This document shows, one piece after another, positions 47,523-57,036 of a DNA stretch of 64,000 bases. The stretch covers positions 620,001-684,000 of the forward strand of contig NC_021172.1 of assembly GCF_000230975.2 (NCBI RefSeq), in the 5' to 3' direction. The translations under genes were made by a program, and so were the position numbers. Origin of the DNA: Hyphomicrobium denitrificans 1NES1 (GTDB lineage Bacteria; Pseudomonadota; Alphaproteobacteria; Rhizobiales; Hyphomicrobiaceae). Within the stretch, counting starts at the first letter, position 1; the number at the start of each line of letters is the position of its first letter. The notes below the pieces were generated by a model. The model worked only from the letters and a program-made list of their open reading frames with translations. It made no database searches and had not been told where the DNA came from.

Positions 47523-49277
47523 TCAAGCCGGCGGCAGTTGGAAGTAGTAGTGCCCGAACAATATCACGGCGACACCGAGCGCGAGAGCGAGGTATGGCAA
47601 TAAGCCTGCGCGGCGCTCGCCAAGGTCCTGACTCTTAAGGTCAAGGTCCATGAGCATGTGGTCCGGAAACTTGCCTTTGTCCTGGATGTAGTGACGGAAG
47701 AAGAACACCGGCAGGATCAGCAGCCCAAAACCAATGCCGTACCAAAGCGAGTTCGGATTGCCCCAGACCTTCGCGCCGGCGCCCATAAGCAACAGATTGA
47801 AGAAGCCGAGGAGGACGTTGAAAGCGACGAGCCAGTTCGGCGTGCGGTAAGGCCTTGGAATGTTCGGGCTGTCGATGCGATGGATCCAGACGGACTGCAG
47901 ATTGAGGAAGATGAAAATCATGTAGCCGACGTTAGAGATCGCGAGAATGAAGTAGTAGGCGTTCGTATCGGATGAGGCGAACGATAGTAGTCCAAGGTTG
48001 AAGATCAGGTCCGTCCACATGGCCCTGGTGGGCGCGCCGTGCTCATTCACGTGGCTGAGGTATTTCGGAAGCCATCCATCGACGCCGCCTTGGTAGAGCG
48101 TCCGGGAGGAGCCTGCCATCGCCATCATGATGGCAAGGATGAGGGCCAGGACCATCATCATCTCAAGAAGATGCGTGACGAAGGTAGAGCCGGCGCCCAC
48201 CATTTGGCCCATGGCGGCAGCGACACCCGTTCCATCCACGATGCCAGGAGCCGTCATTCCCTCTAAGCCGAGATAGCCCTGGAACGTGGCAGCGACGAGA
48301 GAATAGAGCACCACGCAAAGGAGACCGGCGCGCACGATCGACTTTTTCGTATCGACGGCCGGATTCTTGAACTCACGCGTGTAGCAGACGGCCGTTTCGA
48401 ATGCGTATGTCGACCAACCGGCGATGAACAGTGCACCAAGAAACTGAGTCCAGCCGCCGTTGCTCCAGTTGCCGACGGGCGGCACAAGGGGAACGAAGTT
48501 ATTTGCGTGCACACTGCCGTTGAAGAAGGGCACAAGTCCGACGATCAGCATCGGCACGATGACCAGGAGCCCAATCCACATTTGCACGCGTGCCGTTCCG
48601 AGAATGCCACGGTGCTGAATGGCGAAGGCCATCAACATCAGGGCCGCGCCGATGAAGAAGGTCGAGCCGATTTCGACGTTGACAAAGCCGAAGAATGAAA
48701 AGTTGACGAGCGTGAGGCTGCGAAGGAGCGGCGTGTGCACTTGGGTTACGGCGGCAATGGCCAGCTTGGCCGCTTCTTCTGCGGACTTGCCGTCGATGAC
48801 TGCTGCATTGGCCGCGGAGTGCAGCCATGCCACGACCTCCGGTGAGTTTGCCGTGAACGTGGGAATGGGCGCGATGGCGTTCAGGATATAGCCCGCCGCA
48901 ATGGTGCACCCGAGCGATAGAACCGGCGTCCAGGCATACCAGTTACACCACACCGACAAGGGCGCGATAAGCTTACTGTAGCGCAGCCACGCGGCGGCAC
49001 CGTAAACGGCCGCGCCGCCCGACTTATTCGCGAATAGGCCTGCGATCTCCGCGTAGCTGTAGGCCTGGAAAAAGCCCATCAGAACCGAAATGGCCCATAC
49101 GAGAAACGCGAGCTTGCCCGCGGCCGCGCCCATGCCTCCGATCGAAATCATAACGAGAGCGGGAACGCCGCTCGCAATCCAGAACGCTCCTCTCCAGTCG
49201 ATGGCTCGATGGAGGCCTGCTTCTTGGTGCGGGGCGGGGGCAAAAACCTCCGCTCTCGTCTCACTGACCATTGTCAT
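47523..49277 (-). CDS. APC-superfamily amine or amino-acid permease
   Basis: A 584-residue inner-membrane transporter with about 12 helices. The amino-acid/polyamine/organocation fold shows GGMGAAAGKLAFLVWAISVL near the N-terminus and a conserved GWSTYAFETAVCYTREF segment in the middle. A 50-residue periplasmic loop (about 150-200) is longer than usual. ATG 49277 has GGAGG seven bases upstream; TTG 49280 is less likely. It is divergent from the XRE-cupin regulator over three operator-like repeats, and the cluster downstream handles gamma-glutamyl amines, so import of methylamine, ethylamine or a diamine is likely. Confidence 0.85.
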   Translation of the reverse strand: MTMVSETRAEVFAPAPHQEAGLHRAIDWRGAFWIASGVPALVMISIGGMGAAAGKLAFLVWAISVLMGFFQAYSYAEIAGLFANKSGGAAVYGAAAWLRYSKLIAPLSVWCNWYAWTPVLSLGCTIAAGYILNAIAPIPTFTANSPEVVAWLHSAANAAVIDGKSAEEAAKLAIAAVTQVHTPLLRSLTLVNFSFFGFVNVEIGSTFFIGAALMLMAFAIQHRGILGTARVQMWIGLLVIVPMLIVGLVPFFNGSVHANNFVPLVPPVGNWSNGGWTQFLGALFIAGWSTYAFETAVCYTREFKNPAVDTKKSIVRAGLLCVVLYSLVAATFQGYLGLEGMTAPGIVDGTGVAAAMGQMVGAGSTFVTHLLEMMMVLALILAIMMAMAGSSRTLYQGGVDGWLPKYLSHVNEHGAPTRAMWTDLIFNLGLLSFASSDTNAYYFILAISNVGYMIFIFLNLQSVWIHRIDSPNIPRPYRTPNWLVAFNVLLGFFNLLLMGAGAKVWGNPNSLWYGIGFGLLILPVFFFRHYIQDKGKFPDHMLMDLDLKSQDLGERRAGLLPYLALALGVAVILFGHYYFQLPPA

Positions 49278-49347
49278 CAATGCTCCTCCCTACGGAACAG
49301 GGCCCATTTCAGGCTTGGAAATTATGAGGAGCGATGAATTCATATAA

Positions 49348-49406
49348 TTGCATACAACGCAAGCATTTTGCATTGTGTGCATTATAAACTTTTGTATTAT
49401 GTGCAA
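49348..49406. promoter_or_regulatory. Three operator-like 15-mers in the permease/regulator promoter
   Basis: TTGCATACAACGCAA (49348-49362), TTGCATTGTGTGCAT (49368-49382) and TTGTATTATGTGCAA (49392-49406) are imperfect palindromes with centres 20 and 24 bp apart. The same motif occurs at 54648-54662. They are the probable binding sites of the XRE-cupin regulator encoded next door. Confidence 0.65.
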
Positions 49407-49509
49407 AGCAGCATCTTCGATTTTGTGAACGAGGCCAGTCGTTGCACAAAAATTGCGCTGACTCCGGAGTCGTAATAGGCTCAGAAAAAACACGGGAAGT
49501 TAGCCAAAC

Positions 49510-50166
49510 ATGAGCAAAGAGAAGGGGCTGCGTAAAATTCGCCGGCCCGCAGCGCGCAAGCCTGCGCCGGACGCGGCGGACAACAGGGATTTCGCAAATC
49601 TTCCCCTTGAGAGTCGCATCGGGGCGGTCATCAAGCGTCGCCGTTCGGAAGCTAATCTGACACTCGCCGACCTGAGCGCGGGGGCGGGGTTGTCGAGCGC
49701 CATGCTGAGCCGCATCGAAAACGGCATGGCGATGGCTAGTCTCGATGCGCTGGAACGCTTATGCGCGGCCGTTGGCATCGGTCTGGGCGACCTTTTCAAG
49801 GAGACCGATACCCAGCGGGGAAGCGCTCAACTCGTCAAGCGAGCAGAGCAGATGGAAGTCGTGCGTGTCGGAACGAAATACGGTCACACGTATCGGCTGC
49901 TTGCCTACGATCGTGGGCCCCGCAAGCTTTTCGAGCCCTTCTTCATCGAAATGGATAAGAAAAGCGAATCCTATCCGCGATTTTCCCATCCTGGCACGGA
50001 ATTCATTTACATGCTTCAAGGCCGGATGGAGTATCGCTTCGGAGATAAAACGTATCTCGTCGAACCGGGCGATGCCTTCACCTTTTCCGGCGACGTCGTG
50101 CATGGCCCGGAAAAGCTTCTCGATGACCGGATAAGATTTCTGGCGATTATTTTCTATAATTCTTGA
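49510..50166 (+). CDS. XRE-family regulator with cupin domain (PuuR-like)
   Basis: A 218-residue transcription factor. A basic N-terminal arm precedes an HTH_3 domain (about 34-92: IGAVIKRRRSEANLTLADLS, then GLSSAMLSRIENG), and a C-terminal cupin (about 140-215: FSHPGTEFIYMLQGRMEY, VEPGDAFTFSGDVVHGPEKL) should bind the inducer. The layout is that of PuuR and related repressors of amine catabolism. Divergence from the permease and the shared palindromes point to control of both divergent promoters in this cluster. Confidence 0.9.
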   Translation: MSKEKGLRKIRRPAARKPAPDAADNRDFANLPLESRIGAVIKRRRSEANLTLADLSAGAGLSSAMLSRIENGMAMASLDALERLCAAVGIGLGDLFKETDTQRGSAQLVKRAEQMEVVRVGTKYGHTYRLLAYDRGPRKLFEPFFIEMDKKSESYPRFSHPGTEFIYMLQGRMEYRFGDKTYLVEPGDAFTFSGDVVHGPEKLLDDRIRFLAIIFYNS

Positions 50167-50182
50167 GATCGCGCACAAAAAG

Positions 50183-50206
50183 GCCGGAGGCTTGTAAGCC
50201 TCCGGC
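50183..50206. terminator. Bidirectional terminator hairpin
   Basis: GCCGGAGGCTT and AAGCCTCCGGC form a perfect stem between the convergent regulator and mgsC, with an A-run before it (T-run on the minus strand). It should stop both transcripts. Confidence 0.7.
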
Positions 50207-50229
50207 AAGTGGAGGTAACCGCGGAGTGG

Positions 50230-51561
50230 TTACCTCGCTCCTGGGATCCATGATGTGCCGGCCAGCGGAACGCGAGCCATTGCAGAAGCTTCCAACGTGA
50301 GAGCCACGAGGTCTTCGGGCTCGAGATTGTGCAAGTGGTTCTTGCCGCAGGCGCGCGCGAGTGTCTGCGCTTCAAGCGTCAAGACTTTGAGGTAGTTTGC
50401 GAGGCGGTGGCCAGCGAGCACCGGATCGAGACGCCGGGTAAGTTCCGGCGTCTGTGTGGTGATGCCCGCCGGATCTTTGCCCTCGTGCCAATCGTCATAA
50501 CATCCGGCCCGAGTACCAAGCTTCTCGTATTCCTTTTCCCACTTCGGATCGTTGTCGCCGAGCGCGACAAGTGCGGCGGTTCCGATGGCCACTGCATCCG
50601 CACCCAGAGCCAGAGCCTTGGCGACGTCAGCGCCGCTCCTGATGCCGCCTGAGACGATCAACTGTACCTTGCGATGCATGCCGAGATCCTGGAGCGCTTG
50701 CACGGCCGGAGGGATCGCCGACAACAGCGGAATGCCAACGTGCTCGATAAAGACTTCCTGCGTCGCCGCCGTGCCGCCCTGCATGCCGTCGAGAACGATG
50801 ACATCGGCACCGGCTTTGACGGCAAGGTTGACATCGAAGTATGGGCGGCTCGCACCGATCTTCAAATAAATCGGTTTTTCCCAGTCGGTGATTTCGCGCA
50901 ACTCTTGGATCTTGATTTCCAAATCGTCCGCGCCCGTCCAGTCCGGGTGCCGGCATGCCGATCGCTGGTCGATCCCCTTGGGAAGCTGGCGCATCTCGGC
51001 AACGCGATCGGAGATCTTTTGACCGAGCAGCATGCCGCCGCCGCCGGGCTTGGCGCCTTGGCCGATCACGATCTCGATGGCGTCAGCTTTGCGGAGATCG
51101 TCCGGGTTCATGCCGTATCGCGATGGAAGATATTGATAGACGAGATATTTCGATTGCCCGCGTTCTTCGGGCGTCATGCCACCGTCGCCCGTCGTGGTCG
51201 AGGTCCCGGCCGACGATGCACCGCGCCCAAGCGCTTCTTTGGTGTTGGCCGACAACGAGCCGAAGCTCATCCCTGCAATGGTGATTGGTATAGAAAGCTT
51301 CAGCGGTTTCTTTGCGAAGCGCGAACCAAGCACGACTTCCGTACCGCACTTCTCACGGTATCCCTCGAGCGGATAGCGCGACATGGATGCACCGAGAAGG
51401 AGCAGATCGTCGAAGCAGGGAACTTTGCGTTTCGATCCGCCACCGCGGATATCGTAGATGCCCGTCGTGGCAGCGCGCCGGATTTCCGAAAGCGTATACT
51501 CATCGAAGGTTGCCGACGGACGCGGAGCGGTCGTTGGCCAGGATCTCTCATGCTGAGTCAT
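50230..51561 (-). CDS. mgsC: N-methylglutamate synthase subunit C (glutamate-synthase-like FMN domain)
   Basis: A 443-residue protein matching the FMN/3Fe-4S synthase domain of glutamate synthase. ITIAGMSFGSLSANTKEALG, QGAKPGGGGMLLGQK and the TIM-barrel phosphate motif VSGGIRSGADVAKALALGAD are clear. With MgsA and MgsB it should transfer the methylamino group of gamma-glutamylmethylamide to 2-oxoglutarate, giving N-methylglutamate. Rhizobial GlxD is the same family. The start overlaps the mgsB stop by one base (TGATG), so translation is coupled. Whether methylamine or another amine is the true substrate is not decided by sequence. Confidence 0.88.
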   Translation of the reverse strand: MTQHERSWPTTAPRPSATFDEYTLSEIRRAATTGIYDIRGGGSKRKVPCFDDLLLLGASMSRYPLEGYREKCGTEVVLGSRFAKKPLKLSIPITIAGMSFGSLSANTKEALGRGASSAGTSTTTGDGGMTPEERGQSKYLVYQYLPSRYGMNPDDLRKADAIEIVIGQGAKPGGGGMLLGQKISDRVAEMRQLPKGIDQRSACRHPDWTGADDLEIKIQELREITDWEKPIYLKIGASRPYFDVNLAVKAGADVIVLDGMQGGTAATQEVFIEHVGIPLLSAIPPAVQALQDLGMHRKVQLIVSGGIRSGADVAKALALGADAVAIGTAALVALGDNDPKWEKEYEKLGTRAGCYDDWHEGKDPAGITTQTPELTRRLDPVLAGHRLANYLKVLTLEAQTLARACGKNHLHNLEPEDLVALTLEASAMARVPLAGTSWIPGAR

Positions 51562-52250
51562 CAGTACGCTCCCGCGTTGTCGATATTGAAATTGTAGAGC
51601 TTGCGTGCGGAGCCATAACGGCGGAAATCCGAGACATCGACCTTGAATGCCTCGCCGGACGCTTTGAGCAACTCATGGAGTTCGGCTTTGTGCTCGTCAC
51701 GCATTTGCTTTTCGATGCAATCGGCACCGAGGCTTGCAACGGGGCCGCGGACGTAGATGTGCGCTTCGTAAAGCGAATCTCCGAGCGCATCTCCTGCTTC
51801 GCCGAATACGACGAGCCGTCCGTTCTGGCCCATGAACGCGGAAAGATGGCCGATATCGCCTTTGACGACGATGTCGATGCCCTTCATCGAAATCCCGCAG
51901 CGTGCCGACGCATTGCCGTCGACGATCAATCGTCCGCCGCGTCCCGTTGCGCCGGCGCTCTGGCTGGCATCGCCTTTGACATGGATGAACCCTGACATCA
52001 TGTTTTCGCCGACGCCTTGTCCGGCGCTCCCTTCGACGATGATCGTGGCCTGCTTGTTCATGCCGCCGCAGTAATAGCCGGCATTGCCTTGGATACTGAT
52101 GGTGATGTCCGCATCGACGCCTGCGGCGATCGAGTGCTCTCCACCCGGATTGGAGACGGTCCAGAGCGTCTCGTTAGTATCGGGCGTGAGACGATGAAGT
52201 GCTGCATTGAGTTCGCGGACGGGTGTTTTTGAAAGATCGATATTCGGCAT
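51561..52250 (-). CDS. mgsB: N-methylglutamate synthase subunit B (GXGXG repeat protein)
   Basis: A 229-residue protein equivalent to the C-terminal beta-helix (GXGXG) domain of glutamate synthase: repeated turns such as GNAGYYCGGMNK, GSAGQGVGENMMSG and GRGGRLIVDGNASARCG. It is a structural subunit between the amidotransferase and the FMN barrel. ATG 52250 overlaps the mgsA stop by one base (TAATG). The long frame upstream to 52295 is out of register with that coupling and is rejected. Confidence 0.88.
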   Translation of the reverse strand: MPNIDLSKTPVRELNAALHRLTPDTNETLWTVSNPGGEHSIAAGVDADITISIQGNAGYYCGGMNKQATIIVEGSAGQGVGENMMSGFIHVKGDASQSAGATGRGGRLIVDGNASARCGISMKGIDIVVKGDIGHLSAFMGQNGRLVVFGEAGDALGDSLYEAHIYVRGPVASLGADCIEKQMRDEHKAELHELLKASGEAFKVDVSDFRRYGSARKLYNFNIDNAGAY

Positions 52251-53149
52251 TAGGTGCGCTCCCAGAAGTAAACTGTCGCCGGCTTCGGTTCCCAAACCTT
52301 GGCGGAAGATATGCCGGGAAGCCCTGCGAGGCTTTTGTACTCGGAGGCGAAGGCGACGTACTGATCGGTCTCGGCCATCACCGCCGGCTTGCAGGCGATC
52401 GGATCGCGAAGAACACCAAATCCTTTTTCCGTCCCGACAACGAACGTAAAGAAACCATCGAGGTCATTGAGGCTCGACTTGAGTGCGCCTTCCAGCGATT
52501 GCCCGCTCCGCATCTGCTTCGTCAGATATCCGGCGGCGACCTCGCTGTCGTTCTGAGTTTTGATTTTGATGCCTTCGCGCTCAAGCATCCGGCGCAGGCT
52601 CGCGTGATTTGAAAGGGAGCCGTTGTGCACGAGGCACTGGTCTGCGCCGGTCGAGAACGGGTGTGCGCCATCCGTGCTCACCGCGGATTCTGTCGCCATC
52701 CGCGTGTGCGTGATGCCGTGGGTGCCGGACATCCCGCCAATTCCGAATAGCGCCGCAACGTCATCGGGGTCCCCGACTTCCTTGAAGATCTCGAGCCGTT
52801 GACCTTCGCTGACGATGTCGACTTCGGGTAAGTTCGCCTCAAGCCAGGCTTTTGCCTTGGGGATCTGCTCCGAAGCAAGTGTCAAGACGGCATGCGAATA
52901 GTGAGTGGCAACCGGTGCTTTCGGAGCGACGGCATCGCGCAATCGCTTTGCTGCCGTCTCGATATCGTAAGCGGGTGTCGGCCCGGCGATAGTCAGCTTC
53001 GTTTTGCCATCCTGGCCAGCGCTGTAGATTGCGAAACCCGCAGAATCCGGACCACGGCTGCATAAAGTCGCCGTCATTTTGCTCAGAAGCGCCCCGAGCT
53101 GAGGCTCAAGTTTCGGATCTTTGATGAATAGTCCGGCGATGCCACACAT
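52250..53149 (-). CDS. mgsA: N-methylglutamate synthase subunit A (class II glutamine amidotransferase)
   Basis: A 299-residue Ntn-type amidotransferase. After Met removal Cys2 (MCGIAGLF) is the N-terminal nucleophile. RMATESAVSTDGAHPF and CLVHNGSLSNHASLR bind the glutaminyl substrate. It resembles the N-terminal domain of glutamate synthase and GlxB. In this complex it should release the amine from the gamma-glutamylamide. It starts 29 bp after the ligase gene and is coupled to mgsB. Confidence 0.9.
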   Translation of the reverse strand: MCGIAGLFIKDPKLEPQLGALLSKMTATLCSRGPDSAGFAIYSAGQDGKTKLTIAGPTPAYDIETAAKRLRDAVAPKAPVATHYSHAVLTLASEQIPKAKAWLEANLPEVDIVSEGQRLEIFKEVGDPDDVAALFGIGGMSGTHGITHTRMATESAVSTDGAHPFSTGADQCLVHNGSLSNHASLRRMLEREGIKIKTQNDSEVAAGYLTKQMRSGQSLEGALKSSLNDLDGFFTFVVGTEKGFGVLRDPIACKPAVMAETDQYVAFASEYKSLAGLPGISSAKVWEPKPATVYFWERT

Positions 53150-53178
53150 AATTTTCTCTCCTGCTGTATTTCAAATCC

Positions 53179-54576
53179 TCAAAAGAAGCTGAGGTAGCGT
53201 TGGGTTTCCCAATCGGAGACATGACGGTGGTAGTCCAGCCATTCGTCACGCTTGAGGGAAACGAACTCGTCGATGAAGTCATTGCCGAGCGTTGACCGGA
53301 AGAGATCGCTTTGTTCGAGCTCGTCGATAGCCTCGCTGAGCGACTGAGGAAGAATTTCGATTTTTCTTTCTCTGATTTCGGGCGGTGTCAGCGCGTAGAA
53401 GTTGATATTCTGGGGCGGGCCCGGATTGATTTTGCGATCGATGCCATCGAGGCCGGCCGCAATAAGAGCAGCTTGCGCGAGATAGGGATTCATCCCGGAA
53501 TCGCCGACACGCAACTCGACGCGTCCATAAGGAATGCGCACCATTGCGGTGCGGTTGTTGTTGCCGTAGGCGACGAAAACAGGAGCCCACGTCGTTCCCG
53601 ATGCCGTGCGGCCGACAACCAGCCGCTTGTAGGAATTGACCGATGGCGCAAGCAACGCGGTCAAGGGACCGGCATGAGTGAGGATTCCGCCGGTGAAGTG
53701 GTAGGCCAGCTGAGACAGACCCATGCCGGTCTTGTCTGAGGCATCATGGAAGAGATTCTTGCCATTCCCGTCGGCAATCGAACAATGAATGTGCATGCCA
53801 TTGCCCGTCATCGAACTCTTGGGCTTCGGCATGAATGAGCAGATCGCGCCGAGCTCGTGAGCAATTTCGGCAGCCGCCATCTTGAACAGAATGATCTGGT
53901 CTGCCGAGGTTAGCGCGTCCGCATATTTGAAATTGATCTCGTACTGGCCATTGGCGTCTTCGTGGTCGATCTGATAAACATCGATGCCAAGCGTTTGCAG
54001 GCACTCGGTGACGCGTTCCAGAAAAGTGCGCACACGTGACAGACCACGAAAATCGTATGCGGGTTTCTGCAGGCTGTCGGTATCGTCGAAGGGCGCAATT
54101 GATCCATCAGCTCTACGCTGAAGCAGCGAAAATTCGGGCTCGATGCCGGTCATCAACGACCAGCCGCGCTCCGATAGGCGAGCAATCTGCGCTTTCAGGA
54201 TGTTGCGCGTATCGATGAGATGCGGTTTGCCGTTGACCATTCCCGTGCCCATCATGCGAGCGTATCCCGGAGCCCAGGGCACGAGCGTCAAGGTCGAAAG
54301 ATCGCCGACGACCATGTACTCGGGCTCATGCGGCGCGAGACGCATGCCGAAGACGCCGCCACCCGCAAATCCGACGCCGTCCGTCAGAATGTCCTCGAAA
54401 TGCTCGACGGGGACAGCCTTGCTCTTCGCCACTCCATAGATGTCGACGAATTGAGCCAGCACATAACGGATGTGGTTTTTTGCCAGGAATTGCTTCGCTC
54501 CCGCGACGTCGAGGTTTGCGGGTGTTGCGTATTGGTTTGGTGCACGGCGCAAGGCCCAGTGGTCCGTTTGCAGCAT
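53179..54576 (-). CDS. Glutamine-synthetase-like gamma-glutamylamine ligase (GmaS/PuuA/GlnT type)
   Basis: A 465-residue ATP-dependent ligase. The beta-grasp N-terminus carries [18 protein letters not shown] and the catalytic domain [24 protein letters not shown] and [11 protein letters not shown]. These belong to GS-like enzymes that join glutamate to an amine (gamma-glutamylmethylamide synthetase, gamma-glutamylputrescine synthetase, rhizobial GlnT). Immediate linkage to mgsABC favours methylamine (GmaS); the PuuB-like neighbour and PuuR-like regulator leave other amines open. ATG 54576 has GGAGG eight bases upstream. It is the first gene of the operon ligase-mgsA-mgsB-mgsC. Confidence 0.88.
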   Translation of the reverse strand: MLQTDHWALRRAPNQYATPANLDVAGAKQFLAKNHIRYVLAQFVDIYGVAKSKAVPVEHFEDILTDGVGFAGGGVFGMRLAPHEPEYMVVGDLSTLTLVPWAPGYARMMGTGMVNGKPHLIDTRNILKAQIARLSERGWSLMTGIEPEFSLLQRRADGSIAPFDDTDSLQKPAYDFRGLSRVRTFLERVTECLQTLGIDVYQIDHEDANGQYEINFKYADALTSADQIILFKMAAAEIAHELGAICSFMPKPKSSMTGNGMHIHCSIADGNGKNLFHDASDKTGMGLSQLAYHFTGGILTHAGPLTALLAPSVNSYKRLVVGRTASGTTWAPVFVAYGNNNRTAMVRIPYGRVELRVGDSGMNPYLAQAALIAAGLDGIDRKINPGPPQNINFYALTPPEIRERKIEILPQSLSEAIDELEQSDLFRSTLGNDFIDEFVSLKRDEWLDYHRHVSDWETQRYLSFF

Positions 54577-54647
54577 TCCATGTTCCTCCCGCGGCGTCCT
54601 GAACGTGAGGCCGCTTCTCTTATTGTCGCCTTCTCCATACAAAACTA

Positions 54648-54662
54648 TTGCATACAGTGCAA
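54648..54662. promoter_or_regulatory. Operator-like palindrome in the ligase/oxidoreductase promoter
   Basis: TTGCATACAGTGCAA is a near-perfect palindrome and the best copy of the motif found three times before the permease and regulator. It lies between the divergent ligase and FAD-oxidoreductase genes, 72 and 44 bp from their starts. Confidence 0.65.
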
Positions 54663-54705
54663 TAAACTTGTAGCACATGAAATACGAGACTTTAGAGGAA
54701 TGCCC

Positions 54706-56067
54706 ATGATCTCAAACGGAGGATCCTCGCGGAGCCCAACCGCCTGGGAGCTTGCTGCGGGTAAACGTGATCCTGCCCATGCTCTCGCGTACAAGCCCTA
54801 TTGGTGGGAGGCGCTACCTGATGAGCCGGCAAATCTTGAAAAGACTGTTCCGCGCAAATGCGATGTTGCGATCGTCGGATCGGGGTTCACCGGACTCTCC
54901 GCGGCGTTGACACTTCTCCGCAACGGACGCCAGACGGTTGTTTTTGAGCGCGATCGGGTGGGATACGGAGCAAGTACGCGCAACGGTGGTCAGATCGGCA
55001 GCGGCAATCAGAAATTCCGTGTCAAAAAGCTGATTGCTTTGCGCGGCAGGAAAAAAGCCGAAGACATGCTGCGCGAGGGAACGCGCATGCTGGACTACAT
55101 CGCAACGTTGATCGCGGATGAAGGGATCGACTGCCATTTCCGCCGCTGCGGCCGCTTCCGCGCTGCCATCCGTCCCGAGCACTACGAGGCGATGGCCCGA
55201 GACATGGACGACCTGAAAGAAGTCGCCGGCGTCGAGAGCTTCATGGTTCCGAAATCGGAGCAGGCTTCCGAAATCGGCAGCGACGTGTTCTTCGGCGGCT
55301 CGGTCCTTCCGAGCGACGCCTCATTACACCCCGGTCTCTACCATGCAGGCTTGCTCCAAAGGGTCGAAAGCGCGGGCGGTTTGGTTCTCGACCACAATCC
55401 CGTCACCTCCGTTTCCGCGAAAAACGGAGGGTTCGTCGTTTCGACCGGTCGCGGAAGTACGTTTGCGCGGAACGTGATCATTGCCACGAACGGCTACACG
55501 GACGGTCTTGTTCCGGAGCTTGGCCGTCGTATCGTCTCGATCGGTTCCGCAATCGTTGCCACCGACGAGCTCCCCGAGACCGTCTTCAATAAATTGCTGC
55601 CGAAAAACCGCGTCTACGGCAACACCAACCGCGTCTTCTACTATTTCCGCGGCGCGCCCGATGCGCGTCGCATCCTTTGGGGCGGACGCATCGGAAGATT
55701 GGTGCGAAGCGCTTCGGCGGCAGCGTTCGCACACCTGGCGCGCGATATGATTTCGGTATTTCCGGAGCTGAAGGATGTAGCCGTCACGTATGCTTGGGAC
55801 GGCAAGATCGGTTACACGTTTGATGAGGTCCCGCATCTCGGCTGCGCCGTATCGGGCGTGCATTACGCTCTCGGCTATTGCGGCACGGGTGTTTCTCGCG
55901 CCACCTATTTCGGCAATAAAATCGCTTTGCAGGTCCTGGCGAAATCCGACGGCCGCACGTCTTTCGACGATCTGACGTTTCCGACATTTCCGGTCCACCC
56001 GCTTGCCAAGCGCGCCGTTCCAGCGGTCGAGACCTGGTATCGCATTCGTGACGCAGCAAATATTTGA
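54706..56067 (+). CDS. FAD-dependent amine oxidoreductase (PuuB/DAO family)
   Basis: A 453-residue flavoprotein of the DAO family. The dinucleotide fold starts at [21 protein letters not shown] (GSGxTG at 58-63), and a second FAD contact is [13 protein letters not shown]. The substrate domain and C-terminal [20 protein letters not shown] motif resemble gamma-glutamylputrescine oxidase and sarcosine-oxidase-like enzymes. It could oxidise N-methylglutamate or a gamma-glutamylamine, a job otherwise done by MgdABCD, which is absent here. ATG 54706 has AGAGGA six bases upstream; ATG 54700 is in frame too. A RidA gene follows 17 bp later. Confidence 0.87.
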   Translation: MISNGGSSRSPTAWELAAGKRDPAHALAYKPYWWEALPDEPANLEKTVPRKCDVAIVGSGFTGLSAALTLLRNGRQTVVFERDRVGYGASTRNGGQIGSGNQKFRVKKLIALRGRKKAEDMLREGTRMLDYIATLIADEGIDCHFRRCGRFRAAIRPEHYEAMARDMDDLKEVAGVESFMVPKSEQASEIGSDVFFGGSVLPSDASLHPGLYHAGLLQRVESAGGLVLDHNPVTSVSAKNGGFVVSTGRGSTFARNVIIATNGYTDGLVPELGRRIVSIGSAIVATDELPETVFNKLLPKNRVYGNTNRVFYYFRGAPDARRILWGGRIGRLVRSASAAAFAHLARDMISVFPELKDVAVTYAWDGKIGYTFDEVPHLGCAVSGVHYALGYCGTGVSRATYFGNKIALQVLAKSDGRTSFDDLTFPTFPVHPLAKRAVPAVETWYRIRDAANI

Positions 56068-56084
56068 GAGGATGGAAATCTGAA

Positions 56085-56495
56085 ATGGCCAAGAGCAGTG
56101 CGACGAAGCGCATCAACATTTCTTCCGGCGGCGCTTACGAATCCGTCTTCGGATATTCGCGCGCCGTGCGTGTGGGAAAGGACGTGCATGTTTCGGGAAC
56201 ATGCGCGCCTGCGAGCCACGAGAAGAGCGACGCCTATGCGCAAGCACGCGCTGCATTGGAAATCATTGAGAAAGCGTTGGGCGAAGCCGGAGCAACGGTC
56301 GCCGACGTCGTTCGCACCGTCGTCTACCTTCGTGACGTCAATGATGCCGAGGCGGTCGCCAAGGCGCACTTGGAGACATTCGACAAGATCCGGCCCGCCA
56401 GCACGCTCATACAAGTTACGTCCATGCTGAGGCCGTGGCAAAAGGTGGAGATCGAAGCTTATGCCAGCCTAGTCTCCTCGGAGAATGCGAAATAA
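56085..56495 (+). CDS. RidA-family (YjgF/YER057c) enamine/imine deaminase
   Basis: A 136-residue trimeric-fold protein. Typical motifs are YSRAVRVGKDVHVSGTCAP and ALGEAGATVADVVRTVVYLRD, and the C-terminal RPASTLIQVTSM aligns with the conserved Arg-Pro region. RidA hydrolyses reactive imines or enamines released by flavin and PLP enzymes. Its position 17 bp after the FAD oxidoreductase suggests it handles that enzyme's imine product. ATG 56085 is preceded by a modest GGAAATCTGA. Confidence 0.92.
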   Translation: MAKSSATKRINISSGGAYESVFGYSRAVRVGKDVHVSGTCAPASHEKSDAYAQARAALEIIEKALGEAGATVADVVRTVVYLRDVNDAEAVAKAHLETFDKIRPASTLIQVTSMLRPWQKVEIEAYASLVSSENAK

Positions 56496-56964
56496 GGCAC
56501 GCGAAGCCCTTTAAAAACTCGAACGTAACGTGAATTCTTTTGCGCGCTTACGTCCATCGGGCGTCTGCGTCAGCTCTCCACTTGTTGCCCGATGCTGCTT
56601 CAGGGGCGGATCGCGCAGAATCCTGGACTGGCCGGAAGCGAGCGTCTGGTTTTGCTGTCCGGCGAGTTCGGCGAAGCTCTGCGGCGGGATTTCACCCAGA
56701 AACGGTTTCCGATTCACGAGCAGTTTCATCAAGAACTTTTTGCGATGCGCTGAGTGTCGGCCTCTCCGCGGTCCCCACGAGGACTGGGACGGAGTTCGGC
56801 TCGACAACGCGAAAGAGCACCCCAGTGTCGTCATTTGAGGTTATTTCTGCGTCAGCATGCCACGATGAAGATAGGACGCAGAAGAATTTGCGACGATAGC
56901 AATGATAGCTCTTTTCGCCATAGGGATTGAATTAGGGTGTCTCACACGATCAGAACTCGTCGGA
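56496..56964. other. Intergenic stretch with a doubtful minus-strand frame
   Basis: A frame at 56511-56738 on the minus strand (MKLLVNRKPFLGEIPPQS to EFTLRSSF) has a natural-looking composition but no ribosome site and no family I know. It may be a remnant. Nothing else is visible. Confidence 0.3.
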
Positions 56965-56978
56965 TTGAGCGGGATCAA
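56965..56978. promoter_or_regulatory. FNR/FixK-like box before the P1B-5 ATPase
   Basis: TTGAGCGGGATCAA has the 14-bp FNR geometry with one arm perfect (ATCAA). Its centre is 65 bp before the start at 57037. Confidence 0.5.
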
Positions 56979-57036
56979 ATGATCCGGTCTGTGAGCTTTG
57001 TTATTCCTCACCGACACGGAGTCCTGCGAGGATCTC

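Noticed and set aside
49510..50166. Toxin-antitoxin or phage repressor based on the XRE domain
   Set aside because: The C-terminal cupin and the amine-gene context fit a PuuR-like metabolic regulator; no toxin or phage genes are adjacent.
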